Of a stretch of 53,098 bases of DNA, positions 7,808 to 15,178 are shown in pieces (position 1 is the first letter of the stretch; every line of letters starts with the position of its first letter). The stretch covers positions 1-53,098 of the IMG/VR virus record IMGVR_UViG_3300030090_000465, one strand, 5' to 3'. Made by a program: the position numbers and the translations under genes. This stretch comes from a virus. The notes beneath the pieces are model-generated. The model was given only the letters and a program-made list of their open reading frames with translations. It did no database searches and had not been told where the DNA came from.

Positions 7808-8008
7808 CTATTTATATCCACCACCTTTTGCTTTGTACTCTTTAGCTAACATTTGAGCTTTTCGAGCACTCCATTGTCCGGGCTTACCACCCTTTGAACC
7901 TGCTTTAATTCTATTAAATAAATTTTTACGCATTGTAGGTTTGGTATAATTACCTGCTTCATTCACTCTTGATGTTTTTTTCTTGGTTGTCTTTTTCTTT
8001 ACTGCCAT
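7808..8008 (-). CDS. Small basic protein resembling DUF5872, 66 aa
   Basis: Begins with a Lys/Thr tract and continues VNEAGNYTKPTMRKNLFNR...KPGQWSARKAQMLAKEYK, a pattern I recall as a conserved family in marine phages and bacteria (DUF5872-like; not verified by search). Function unknown. Its start is overlapped by the 53-aa gene at 7959-8120 in another frame. Confidence 0.8.
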   Translation of the reverse strand: MAVKKKTTKKKTSRVNEAGNYTKPTMRKNLFNRIKAGSKGGKPGQWSARKAQMLAKEYKAKGGGYK

Positions 8009-8120
8009 CAGGCCATTCCTCTTTTATCCATTCGTTATAGCACAAAAATTTTCTTTGTGGATAAGACCAATACTTTCCTTGATAGCTAGGAGTCTCTTCC
8101 TCTAGCTTCACTAATTTCAT
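7959..8120 (-). CDS. Small hypothetical protein coupled to portal gene, 53 aa
   Basis: ATG 8120 overlaps the portal stop (ATGA), and the frame runs to TGA 7959, overlapping the next gene by 50 bases. The product (MKLVKLEEETPSYQGKYWS..., YNEWIKEEWPDG) is charged and Trp/Tyr rich in its first 40 residues, like a real small protein; the last ~15 residues lie in the overlap. Long overlap lowers confidence. Confidence 0.5.
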   Translation of the reverse strand: MKLVKLEEETPSYQGKYWSYPQRKFLCYNEWIKEEWPDGSKEKDNQEKNIKSE

Positions 8121-10306
8121 CCTTCAACTGCTCTAGGCGTTCCAGAGAATTGATCCTCCCCTGACTGCGGAACATTTCCTGTTCCGATATTGCCCCCACC
8201 AGTACCCGTAACTCCAAGGTCTTGAGGTTGTTGAGGTGTTCCATCAGGGCTTCCCATAACTCCTTGTTGCTCGTTAGGAGTGAGAGGCGTTTCGCCAGTT
8301 GCTTGTCCAACATTATTTTGCATCCCTATAATTTGAGCCATAATAGCTGCTTCTTCTGGATCATTGAGTATTTCATCAGGATCAAGATCAAGCGAGTATG
8401 CAAGCTCTCCAATGAGTTTATTAATCTTAACAAACGGAGCAATAGCAGGATTCTGTACACTTTGAAGAAAAGTAGTAAGCCTTTGGCTTCGTACTTCCTT
8501 CTGCATAAGACTTGCTGTACCAGTAGCCTTAACTTCTAAGTCTCCTTCTACGCCCAACTTACTTTCTAAGAATTGCATATTCCATTGAAAGTACGCTTCC
8601 CCTAAAGGCTTTAAAAGAAAGTCATCAAGATTTTTAATAACAGTCTTTATGTTTAGTGAAGCTGCTCCAAGTAGCATCGACATACCTGATGCTGTTCTTG
8701 TCATACTTTGAACACCTGTTTGTCCATGAGAGTAACTAGGTATTCCTGTTTGTTCGTCTGCAAGTTGTCTAAACTTATCAAACATCATCATGTTTTCTGT
8801 AGATGTATTAGGAAACTTCAAACCATTTATAGCTGTACCCGGAACTCCTGCTTGTCTGCGGAATACTTTACCCGGATATATTTCCATACTCTGTCCACCT
8901 ACAAGGGCGGTTTCATCTACATCAAATACTAATGATCCTGATAGTGCTAGATTATCTATTGCCATACGAGCATGACCATTCATAATCTTTTGAGAGTCAT
9001 CCATGTTCTCAGCAACACCAATACCAAAAAAACTATAAGGATTTTTTTCATAAGAGAAAGCATGGTAAGGAATACGGTGTGGCGTAAATGGATTTACAAC
9101 TGCTCTTAATACTTTTCCATTTGAAACCCAAGCATTAATCTGTACTTCATCTAAATCATCTACATCATCACTTAGCTCCATGCCTACTTCTCTGGCATAC
9201 TGAGCATCCATAATGCCCCAATACTCTAGTACTTCATACTTAGCAGAACCCATGTCAGACATTCTATTATCGTCTTTTAGTTCATACTCATAATCTTTTT
9301 CTTCGTAGCTTGGCCCCATTTCAAGACACATTCGTATTTGATCTTTATTAAAATAAGGGAGCTTAGACAAACTTCTAAATTGTGAACGATTAAGTTTATG
9401 TCTATGAATTACATATTCACATTCATCTATGCTAGTTGCATTAGGGTCTGGAAAAAAATCCCAAATACTTACAAACTCAATTCGAGGCACACGAACTTGA
9501 ACAGGATTATAAGTACGCTCTCCATCTTCATCAGTCCATCTATTTAATGTTTTATTAAAATTAAATGGGCCTTTAACAATTCCTGTTCCAAATAGAGATG
9601 CTTCAAACAAAGAACTTCTTATTTCACTAGCACCATTAGATTCTTCTATTTGATCATGAATTAACTTTTCCATGCGTCTTGCTGCTTTTTGTGCAGGTTT
9701 TATTTCTGGAAGTTGTGGATTTGCAGAAGCTCCTTCAGTTAAAGAATCTTGGGCTTTTTTATCTAAATGTCCTTCAAACTTACCAGTACCATAAGTAGCA
9801 CCTGCTTTTAAAGTTCTACCATCTCCTTCATAACCTACATCATAAGGACTTTCTACTTCTTCTTCACCTTCTTCACCCATGCTAGTTTCAATTCCCGGCA
9901 CAGGATTATTAGTATCTAGGTGTGCAATTTCTGGAATACCTTCTGGTATTTTAGTTTCTGACACACCTATAGGAAACTTATTGCCTCCAAAGATAACATC
10001 TACTAATTGACCAAAAGCTGCAAGAACTTTTGTTTTAGTAACTTTTACAAATACTCTGGATTTTTCTGATTCTCTAAACTTTACATTTTTAGGATACAGC
10101 CCACGATAATTATGATAGGATGTCATCCATCTGTTTTCATCAGCATCTCTAGCTAACTCAGCAGAAGTAAATCTGTCTTGTATAAGTCCGGCAAGTTTAT
10201 TATTTAAATCTTCTTCAAGATTTAAGTTCATACCCTCTTCATCATCTACTGATTCAAAGTAAAGACCATCAGCGTTTTGTATTAAAGTATTTTCTTCTTC
10301 AGCCAT
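8117..10306 (-). CDS. Portal protein
   Basis: A 729-residue protein between terL-side genes and the scaffold/capsid block. It contains portal-type stretches 'VFVKVTKTKVLAAFGQLVDVIFGGNKFP', 'RIEFVSIWDFFPDPNATSIDECEYVIHRHKLNRSQ', and 'EQTGIPSYSHGQTGVQSMTRTASGMSMLLGAA'. These fit the large portal type of marine podoviruses. The C-terminus is a low-complexity Gln/Gly/Pro tail from about residue 680. It forms the packaging channel at the capsid vertex, by family knowledge. Confidence 0.88.
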   Translation of the reverse strand: MAEEENTLIQNADGLYFESVDDEEGMNLNLEEDLNNKLAGLIQDRFTSAELARDADENRWMTSYHNYRGLYPKNVKFRESEKSRVFVKVTKTKVLAAFGQLVDVIFGGNKFPIGVSETKIPEGIPEIAHLDTNNPVPGIETSMGEEGEEEVESPYDVGYEGDGRTLKAGATYGTGKFEGHLDKKAQDSLTEGASANPQLPEIKPAQKAARRMEKLIHDQIEESNGASEIRSSLFEASLFGTGIVKGPFNFNKTLNRWTDEDGERTYNPVQVRVPRIEFVSIWDFFPDPNATSIDECEYVIHRHKLNRSQFRSLSKLPYFNKDQIRMCLEMGPSYEEKDYEYELKDDNRMSDMGSAKYEVLEYWGIMDAQYAREVGMELSDDVDDLDEVQINAWVSNGKVLRAVVNPFTPHRIPYHAFSYEKNPYSFFGIGVAENMDDSQKIMNGHARMAIDNLALSGSLVFDVDETALVGGQSMEIYPGKVFRRQAGVPGTAINGLKFPNTSTENMMMFDKFRQLADEQTGIPSYSHGQTGVQSMTRTASGMSMLLGAASLNIKTVIKNLDDFLLKPLGEAYFQWNMQFLESKLGVEGDLEVKATGTASLMQKEVRSQRLTTFLQSVQNPAIAPFVKINKLIGELAYSLDLDPDEILNDPEEAAIMAQIIGMQNNVGQATGETPLTPNEQQGVMGSPDGTPQQPQDLGVTGTGGGNIGTGNVPQSGEDQFSGTPRAVEG

Positions 10307-10369
10307 ATTAAAACCTTAAACAACCACGAACGCCACCAAAGGCAGCGTCCATGATTAAACAGTTATGAT

Positions 10370-10960
10370 CTATTGATCAGGTGTTGTACCCATGTGTAAG
10401 AACTGAACTAAGTAAGTCACAGTCGTTGCTGCCGTAGCAAGATTATTTGCTAATGGCGTAAGACGAGCATGAAGTGTTCTTGCACTAGCTGTATACAAAG
10501 TACCTGCTATAACAATAGCTTCACTTGTAGCAGGGCCACCAACCACACCTGCTGTAGTAGATGTACTTACAAATTGGTTTGCTGCATGACCATGTGAGTT
10601 TTGAATAATATACAACGGTGCATTAGCTGACCAAGTTACTGCTGAACCGCCATCATCTAAGATAGCTTTTTGATCAATAATTTGACCGCCACCTGCTGAA
10701 GTACCTAAATCAAAATCAACATCATCGCCTGAAGCTCCTGCTGTAACAATGTTACCTGCCGGAATAGCAATAAGGTTACGAATAATTGTATCAGCAGGTT
10801 GTGTAAAACTAACATCAGTATTTGTATCAGCCGTAACTGCAATAGTTCCTGTAGTTACAGAAGTCCAAGAATGTACCATATTCTCAGCCATCTCTCTTAC
10901 ATCACCTGTTCTAGCAGAGTTTCTGCCTGTATCTCTAACATTATATACTGGATTTGCCAT
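10370..10960 (-). CDS. Structural/decoration-like protein, 196 aa
   Basis: An Ala/Thr/Gly-rich beta-type protein (MANPVYNVRDTGRNSARTGDV...; TLYTASARTLHARLTPLANN) between terL and portal. The composition fits a capsid decoration or head-fibre protein, but I do not recognise the family. Start ATG 10960 follows GAGGAAATAACCA. Confidence 0.65.
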   Translation of the reverse strand: MANPVYNVRDTGRNSARTGDVREMAENMVHSWTSVTTGTIAVTADTNTDVSFTQPADTIIRNLIAIPAGNIVTAGASGDDVDFDLGTSAGGGQIIDQKAILDDGGSAVTWSANAPLYIIQNSHGHAANQFVSTSTTAGVVGGPATSEAIVIAGTLYTASARTLHARLTPLANNLATAATTVTYLVQFLHMGTTPDQ

Positions 10961-10996
10961 TGGTTATTTCCTCGCTTGAGTTATAAAATTATTTTA

Positions 10997-12673
10997 CTAA
11001 TAGCCAAATTCGCTATCAGCCGGGGTATAAGCCTGTTCCAAATGTAGATTTCTTATTCTGCTAAAAGAATCTTGTATTCTTGGTCTAGACATTATTAAGT
11101 AGCGCAGAGCATCATAAGCGTGATCTGGCGCGTGAGTATCAACATCTTCAGGGTTTGAACGATCCAGAGGAATACTTTGTAGCTCCCGTATCAGGTTAGG
11201 ACAAGTATTAAATATCTGTAGTCGTGGCCTACCGCTTTGTTGCACTTTTAAGTATTCGTGGATTTGTATCTTTCCTTGTATCCTATTTTTATCGGCCCTT
11301 CGTAGTTTATGACCTGCACGAATTAAGGACTCACCTACTGTTGGGCCTGTAGTTCCTGTCCTAGCCCACGCTGCCGTGTCTAAAACCCCTTGAACTGAAT
11401 AAGGATCACTTAATTCCATTTGAGTAATCCTATCTCCTAAATCTTCTCCCGTCAAACCTTTTTGATATAATTCTCTATAAATTATAAGAGTACCGTCTGA
11501 TGGGTCTACCGTTCCCCATACACAAGAACTTTCAGAAGCATATCCATAGTCAATACCTTTTGTACGTTCCCACGATATAGGAATTTCAAAAGGTGTAATA
11601 ACGTGTACGTCTTGTTCAAACTCGGTAAAGGCTGCTCCTTCATTAACATCCCAATTACCTTCTAAAAGCTGCTTCCTTTGAGTTGGAGGCAATGCTTTTA
11701 GCATTTCTTCATATCTACCATCTTCAGCTAAGTAAGGATTGTCATCTAGCCTAGCCGGAATAAACTTTCGAGTTAGATTGTCTTCTCCAGTAAACGATTC
11801 GTTAGGTGGATGTGGATCAACATATCTCTTCTTTACCCATGTAGCTCCAACACCACCGGGGTTTGCTGTACACCGCATATAGGGTGTAATCTCAGGGTCG
11901 GTCGTTCTTAGGCGAGAAGCGAGATAATTCCATCCAAACTCAGTGGGCAAGTGAGTAATCTCGTCAAAACCAATCCAAGAATAGGCTTGGCCTTGATACC
12001 GATAGACATCGGCATCTCGCTCTAAGAAGCCGAACTCTACTTTGGCTCCGCTTGGGAAGTTCCAAAGTTTTTCAACCTCTTTGTACTTACACCCCGGAAA
12101 TGCTTTGGGGTAAAGTTCCCTACTTTTATCTATGAGTTCTCTTAACTCTGGCATAGACCTTCTAAGTATTAACGCCCTGTGTGCTGCTCTGTGTGCAAAA
12201 CGTAGCGGGTCAATAAGCATAGCATAAGACTTTCCACCACCTGCTGCACCACCATAAAGTACATCACGCTCTGGTGCTGCTAAGAAGTCTGTTTGAGGCC
12301 CAGTGTTAGGTTTAAATATAACATTGTCATCGACTTCTTGCTTTAGAGCTTTAGGTACTTTATCTAGTATATCTTCAGTAACAACTTTATTAGTTGTTTT
12401 CTTTTCTAGTTTGTTTAATGTTTCTTTAGAAGCATTTAATGAATTTCGTTTAGCTTCTAATCTTTGTTTTAATTTTTCTGTTCTTCTTTCTTTATCTTTA
12501 ACTGCTCGTCTTGCTTTAATCTTTGCCTTAGTCTCAGAGTGGTAGTTATACCCTCTACCTTTAGACCCTTTGGGCCTTCCGGTCTTTTTACGGGGAGTAC
12601 CATCTTTTTTAAGTATGAAGTTCCCATCTTCATCAGTCAGGTAGTTCTGTGGATTCTCTTTCCAATCTTCCAT
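10997..12673 (-). CDS. terL: Terminase large subunit with N-terminal AT-hook-like segment
   Basis: A 558-residue ATP-driven DNA packaging motor and nuclease. Walker A GGAAGGGKS lies near residues 140-148; a Walker B-like GFDEITHLP follows with the catalytic acid. The C-terminal RNase H-like nuclease starts at 'GIDYGYA', and 'HAPDHAYDALRYLIMS' is the usual C-terminal acidic motif. Residues 1-115 are an unusual basic extension containing TGRPKGSKGR (31-40), an AT-hook-like core, then a charged coiled region. Overlaps the recombinase-like gene by 41 bases. Confidence 0.93.
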   Translation of the reverse strand: MEDWKENPQNYLTDEDGNFILKKDGTPRKKTGRPKGSKGRGYNYHSETKAKIKARRAVKDKERRTEKLKQRLEAKRNSLNASKETLNKLEKKTTNKVVTEDILDKVPKALKQEVDDNVIFKPNTGPQTDFLAAPERDVLYGGAAGGGKSYAMLIDPLRFAHRAAHRALILRRSMPELRELIDKSRELYPKAFPGCKYKEVEKLWNFPSGAKVEFGFLERDADVYRYQGQAYSWIGFDEITHLPTEFGWNYLASRLRTTDPEITPYMRCTANPGGVGATWVKKRYVDPHPPNESFTGEDNLTRKFIPARLDDNPYLAEDGRYEEMLKALPPTQRKQLLEGNWDVNEGAAFTEFEQDVHVITPFEIPISWERTKGIDYGYASESSCVWGTVDPSDGTLIIYRELYQKGLTGEDLGDRITQMELSDPYSVQGVLDTAAWARTGTTGPTVGESLIRAGHKLRRADKNRIQGKIQIHEYLKVQQSGRPRLQIFNTCPNLIRELQSIPLDRSNPEDVDTHAPDHAYDALRYLIMSRPRIQDSFSRIRNLHLEQAYTPADSEFGY

Positions 12674-12890
12674 TCGTTATAATTTTCTTTAGCCCTGTAT
12701 GGCTTAAAGACCTCCCAGTTTTATGTTCTATCCAAAGACTTCCTTCTCGTAAAGAAAGTATACCCTCTTTTACCATAGAAGACACATTCTTTAAAACTTC
12801 TAATTGATTTTCTATAGGCTTTAAAGTTTTATTATCTTCAGATAGTTCATACCCAAATGGGATTGTACTACTCGATCTCCGCTTTTGCAT
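12633..12890 (-). CDS. Recombinase-like DNA-binding fragment, 85 aa
   Basis: The 85-residue product contains 'IPFGYELSEDNKTLKPIENQLEVLK' and 'ILSLREGSLWIEHKTGRSLSHTGLKKII'. This pattern resembles the DNA-binding/recombinase domain of serine recombinases ('PFGY...I'), without any catalytic N-terminal domain. I think it is a stand-alone small protein common beside marine phage terminases and not a decayed integrase, because it is intact and embedded between terS and terL with overlaps at both ends. Confidence 0.6.
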   Translation of the reverse strand: MQKRRSSSTIPFGYELSEDNKTLKPIENQLEVLKNVSSMVKEGILSLREGSLWIEHKTGRSLSHTGLKKIITNGRLERESTELPD

Positions 12891-13260
12891 CTATAATAAT
12901 CTCATCTTTAGCCGGGAGTATGAATAAACCACCTTCTACTTTGTGATTAACATCCATCCTTTCTTGCTTACCCAAGCCAGTTCTATCTAAGATAGTTTGA
13001 GCGGCTTGGAGCCTAATGTTAGCCTGTGGAATTGGATTATCGGATTCCATAACATCCACAAGTTTCATAGCTGCTTTAGGTGCGGATTGCGCGAGTATGT
13101 TAGAGGCTAGTTCGATTATTTCGTTTTTAAGTGCTTGTACGACTTGCCAATGTCCATTTTCGGAATATCCGGCTAACTTTGCAGCTTTCTTAGGATCACC
13201 CCCTGTTTCTATCAGATGGTCTAAAAAAGTCTGTTGCTTGACTGTTAATTCTTTTTTCAT
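12868..13260 (-). CDS. terS: Terminase small subunit
   Basis: Start chosen at ATG 13260 (MKKELTVKQQTFLDHL), because the minus-strand promoter lies at 13271-13299, inside a possible longer N-terminal frame. The 130-residue product has an N-terminal helix-turn-helix (TFLDHLIETGGDPKKAAKLAGYS) typical of terminase small subunits, then a helical oligomerisation region. It recognises the phage DNA for packaging. First gene of the late arm. Confidence 0.8.
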   Translation of the reverse strand: MKKELTVKQQTFLDHLIETGGDPKKAAKLAGYSENGHWQVVQALKNEIIELASNILAQSAPKAAMKLVDVMESDNPIPQANIRLQAAQTILDRTGLGKQERMDVNHKVEGGLFILPAKDEIIIDAKAEIE

Positions 13261-13270
13261 AATACTGTAT

Positions 13271-13299
13271 ATTATACATAGTTTTACAAGGTTTGTCAA
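13271..13299 (-). promoter_or_regulatory. Consensus sigma70 promoter for late arm
   Basis: On the leftward strand TTGACA (13299-13294), a 17-base spacer, and TATAAT (13276-13271): a perfect consensus. It lies 11 bases before the terS ATG at 13260, so the leader is very short or almost absent. Its strength suggests control by a repressor or by DNA context, as late genes are normally delayed. Confidence 0.85.
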
Positions 13300-13316
13300 G
13301 TAAATAATGTAATAAA

Positions 13317-13325
13317 GTGTAACAC
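13317..13325. promoter_or_regulatory. Possible operator (GTGT-A-ACAC)
   Basis: A small inverted repeat GTGTAACAC lies between the two divergent -35 boxes, where one bound protein could reach both promoters. It is short and could be chance. Confidence 0.25.
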
Positions 13326-13328
13326 CTA

Positions 13329-13357
13329 TTGACAAATTAAAGATTTATATGTATAAT
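13329..13357 (+). promoter_or_regulatory. Consensus sigma70 promoter for early arm
   Basis: TTGACA (13329-13334), a 17-base spacer and TATAAT (13352-13357), a perfect consensus on the rightward strand. The expected start near 13364 coincides with the first base of a stem-loop GAACCC-ACCG-GGGTTC (13364-13379). The RNA would then begin with a 5'-terminal hairpin, which often protects RNA from RNase E-type decay. Confidence 0.85.
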
Positions 13358-13363
13358 ACTATA

Positions 13364-13920
13364 GAACCCACCGGGGTTCACTACATCCCATACAGCCCCG
13401 ACTCTTCCTCTAAAGACACTCTAGAGACTTTAGAGTTCCCGCCCTAACTGGTTGACACTCTAAAACCCTCCAAAATGTATTTGTATTAGTATATATATAT
13501 GGGGAGTGGGGTGGCCTCCTGCCTAGCCCTATAGAGTATAGGATATACTCTAGAGGGCTAAGAAATCTTCAAAGTCCTTGACTTTGAAAACTCTAGAACT
13601 CTCTGGAATCTTCCAAGATTCCAAAGAAACTTTAAAGTTCTCCGTAGACCTTCGGTCTAAACTTTCTAGTTTCCATAAATCTCAAGAGATTTATAAGTCT
13701 CTAAAGTAAACTTTAGAGTCTCTTGAATCTCAAAAGATTCAATAACTTAACAACTTATCCTTCCAACTTAGAAACTCTCTGGAGAGTTTATAAATTCTAC
13801 CTGATTCTTCGCATATTTTCCACACGATTTAACTCGTTAAATTCCCGCCAAAACGCACCAAGAATAAAGAGTTCCGGCTTAATCCTAAAAAATCGCCTGT
13901 TTTCAACGCATAATGCGTAG
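13364..13920 (+). other. Non-coding hairpin array (candidate structured leader/ncRNA)
   Basis: This 0.55-kb stretch holds no convincing gene. It is filled with short, nearly perfect inverted repeats with 2-4 base loops. Positions include 13364-13379, 13408-13435, 13524-13560 (17-bp stem, one mismatch, loop GGA), 13568-13588, 13605-13622, 13628-13639, 13645-13659, 13675-13694 (9 bp), 13699-13718 (9 bp), 13723-13742 (8 bp), 13772-13789 (8 bp), 13827-13842 and 13906-13918. It is bounded by rightward promoters on both sides and would be transcribed as a chain of hairpins. It might be a long structured RNA, a replication origin region, or a decoy for RNA-binding proteins. Confidence 0.75.
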
Positions 13921-13943
13921 GAAAAATCATGCACATTTTTTTG

Positions 13944-13973
13944 TTGACAAAAATTTTTGGCTATGCCTTTAAT
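13944..13973 (+). promoter_or_regulatory. Sigma70-like promoter for first early gene
   Basis: TTGACA (13944-13949), an 18-base spacer and TTTAAT (13968-13973), one mismatch to the -10 consensus. It lies about 50 bases before the ATG of the first early gene at 14023. Confidence 0.7.
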
Positions 13974-14003
13974 AGAAACCGTCAACAACGACACCACAAC
14001 TTT

Positions 14004-14020
14004 TAAACTCAAGGAGTTTA
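14004..14020 (+). promoter_or_regulatory. Hairpin carrying the Shine-Dalgarno of the 14023 gene
   Basis: TAAACTC (14004-14010), loop AAG, GAGTTTA (14014-14020). The ribosome binding site AAGGAG overlaps the loop and 3' arm, and the ATG is at 14023. Folding would hide part of the site, so translation may respond to RNA structure or a binding protein. Confidence 0.6.
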
Positions 14021-14022
14021 TA

Positions 14023-14184
14023 ATGAAAAAACTATTAAATAGCTACGCTAAAAATCCATTTAGTATTACTTTGATTCGAAAGATTGAAGCTCATGTTAGA
14101 AAACATCCGTTTTCTATAATGGGTTTGACCCAAGCAGAACAGGATGTTCTGGATGATGTTCTGCTTTTAGCAGAAAATATTTAA
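14023..14184 (+). CDS. First early gene, small protein of 53 aa
   Basis: ATG 14023 chosen over an upstream in-frame start because AAGGAG sits 7 bases before it and the promoter at 13944-13973 overlaps the longer version. The product is MKKLLNSYAKNPFSITLIRK... with the phrase KHPFSIM echoing KNPFSIT (a possible internal duplication), ending in an acidic helix LTQAEQDVLDDVLLL. No known family. As the first gene transcribed, it is a good candidate host-takeover protein (inference). Confidence 0.7.
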   Translation: MKKLLNSYAKNPFSITLIRKIEAHVRKHPFSIMGLTQAEQDVLDDVLLLAENI

Positions 14185-14207
14185 TTTTAATTATCTATCA
14201 ATGAAAA

Positions 14208-14251
14208 GAACTTTTAAGTCCCTTTACGTAGTGAAGGGACATAAAAGGTTC
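14208..14251 (+). ncRNA. Long hairpin A with GTAGTG loop
   Basis: GAACTTTTAAGTCCCTT pairs with AAGGGACATAAAAGGTTC around loop TACGTAGTG; one bulge and one mismatch in about 17 bp. It lies between the first and second early genes. Hairpins B (15112) and C (15981) share the design and loop end but not the stem sequence. Confidence 0.7.
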
Positions 14252-14283
14252 CCAAAGTTTTCAACGGCAATTTCGCCACCAAA

Positions 14284-14298
14284 TGAACCGGAGGTTCA
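14284..14298 (+). promoter_or_regulatory. Hairpin carrying the Shine-Dalgarno of the 14302 gene
   Basis: TGAACC, loop GGA, GGTTCA. The Shine-Dalgarno GGAGG covers the loop and the start of the 3' arm; ATG 14302 follows 3 bases after the hairpin. The arrangement repeats that at 14004-14020. Confidence 0.6.
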
Positions 14299-14301
14299 AC
14301 C

Positions 14302-14850
14302 ATGTCAAATTTTGACTTCGCTACAATCGACTCAACCCGTCCTGCTTCTTTGAAGCAAATTTTTGCTGTAAGCAATAGGTTCTTAAAACCTGCTGCTAAA
14401 ACTTTAGGAGTTTCTGGAGTGCAGGTTAATAAAATCTTACGGCCCAGAATAACTGCCGTTATTCAGAGCATGGAGCCAAATCATGGAATGATTCAGAAAT
14501 GGTTCAAGTCACAGACTTGTCCCAAGAAAATCTTGGACTTAATCAAGACCGATGGTCTTGGAGATAAGCCAAAGGCTTCCAAGAAGTCAACGACTTCTAC
14601 CAAGCCAAAGGCTACCAAGAAAGTTAAAACTTCTCCCAAGCCAAAGGCTACTCCGAAAGTTTCAGAGGAGCCAGAGGCTCCTAAGTCGGCTTCTGGCAAC
14701 AAGTCTTGGAAGGCTACTTCCAAGTCTGACGAGTTTAGTCAAAGACTAACTATTCTGGAAGCCATGCAGTCTCAAACATCGGAAGATGTTCAAAGTATTA
14801 AATCTGCAATGGAATCCCTTGTAGCTTCGCTAGGCGGTCTTAACTCTTAA
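14302..14850 (+). CDS. Early Lys/Pro/Ala-rich protein, 182 aa
   Basis: Residues 1-85 look globular (PASLKQIFAVSNRFLKPAAKTLG; MEPNHGMIQKWFK). About 90-130 is a low-complexity, histone-H1-like tail of KPKA[ST]KK units, and residues 140-182 form a helix or coiled coil (FSQRLTILEAMQSQTSEDVQSIKSAMESL). I do not know the family; DNA or RNA binding is inferred from the basic tail. Its DNA is unusual: perfect inverted repeats with 3-4 base loops occur throughout (for example CAAGACC-GAT-GGTCTTG, AGAAGTC-AAC-GACTTCT, CTTGGAAG-GCTA-CTTCCAAG), matching the non-coding array upstream. Confidence 0.8.
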   Translation: MSNFDFATIDSTRPASLKQIFAVSNRFLKPAAKTLGVSGVQVNKILRPRITAVIQSMEPNHGMIQKWFKSQTCPKKILDLIKTDGLGDKPKASKKSTTSTKPKATKKVKTSPKPKATPKVSEEPEAPKSASGNKSWKATSKSDEFSQRLTILEAMQSQTSEDVQSIKSAMESLVASLGGLNS

Positions 14851-14859
14851 ATCTTAACT

Positions 14860-14880
14860 GCCCCCTTCGGGGGGCTTCTT
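14860..14880 (+). terminator. Hairpin with TTCG tetraloop, probable terminator
   Basis: GCCCCC-TTCG-GGGGGC (14860-14875) followed by TTCTT, 10 bases after the stop of the 182-aa gene. A C(UUCG)G loop is very stable. The T tract is weak, so it may act as a partial terminator or mRNA 3'-end stabiliser. Confidence 0.65.
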
Positions 14881-14891
14881 GGAGTTTTATT

Positions 14892-15098
14892 ATGTTTATA
14901 TATTTTAAATTAATTTTATGTTTGTTAAATCCTTCTCTCCGGTTAGTTAGATATAATAACTATAAGTTTTTATCGGCTTCAGATTTGTATAAAGTTGACA
15001 GATATTCAAGATCTAAAAAAATATTATCTATTCATATAGTTAAATCTACTGGGGATAACTCCCACAAAGATTGGTGTTTTAGACCTATAAAATTTTAA
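14892..15098 (+). CDS. Small basic protein, 68 aa
   Basis: ATG 14892 after TTGGAG. The N-terminus is hydrophobic (MFIYFKLILCLLNPSL), possibly a single membrane anchor or signal, followed by a basic polar region ending HKDWCFRPIKF. Function not recognised. Followed by hairpin B. Confidence 0.6.
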   Translation: MFIYFKLILCLLNPSLRLVRYNNYKFLSASDLYKVDRYSRSKKILSIHIVKSTGDNSHKDWCFRPIKF

Positions 15099-15111
15099 AT
15101 AAATATTTAAA

Positions 15112-15157
15112 TAGTCTTTTAAGTACCTTCAGGTAGTGAAGGTACTTAGAAAGACTA
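15112..15157 (+). ncRNA. Long hairpin B with GTAGTG loop
   Basis: TAGTCTTTTAAGTACCTT pairs with AAGGTACTTAGAAAGACTA around loop CAGGTAGTG: about 18 bp with a single C bulge on the 3' side. Located just before the 15179 gene. The stem differs from hairpins A and C while pairing is kept, which argues for selection on RNA structure. Confidence 0.75.
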
Positions 15158-15178
15158 CAAACACTTTGGAGAGCGATT

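Noticed and set aside
8086-8313. 75-codon frame overlapping the portal end
   Set aside because: Lies inside the portal coding sequence on the same strand in another frame, with no ribosome site; portal frame is clearly real.
10310-10369. Terminator between portal and the 196-aa gene
   Set aside because: Only an imperfect hairpin with a weak T tract; not strong enough to list.
12633-12890. Evidence for lysogeny from the recombinase-like gene
   Set aside because: Only a DNA-binding-like segment is present; no catalytic serine domain, repressor or attachment site was seen.
13452-13490. Possible third rightward promoter (TTGACA at 13452)
   Set aside because: No good -10 at 16-18 bases; the best (TGTATT, spacer 19) is weak.
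13364-13920. CRISPR array
   Set aside because: The repeats are inverted and of differing sequence; there is no constant direct repeat with spacers.
13723-14012. Open frames of 65 and 71 codons in the hairpin region
   Set aside because: No ribosome sites, overlapping promoter, low-quality composition; best explained by inverted repeats opening frames.
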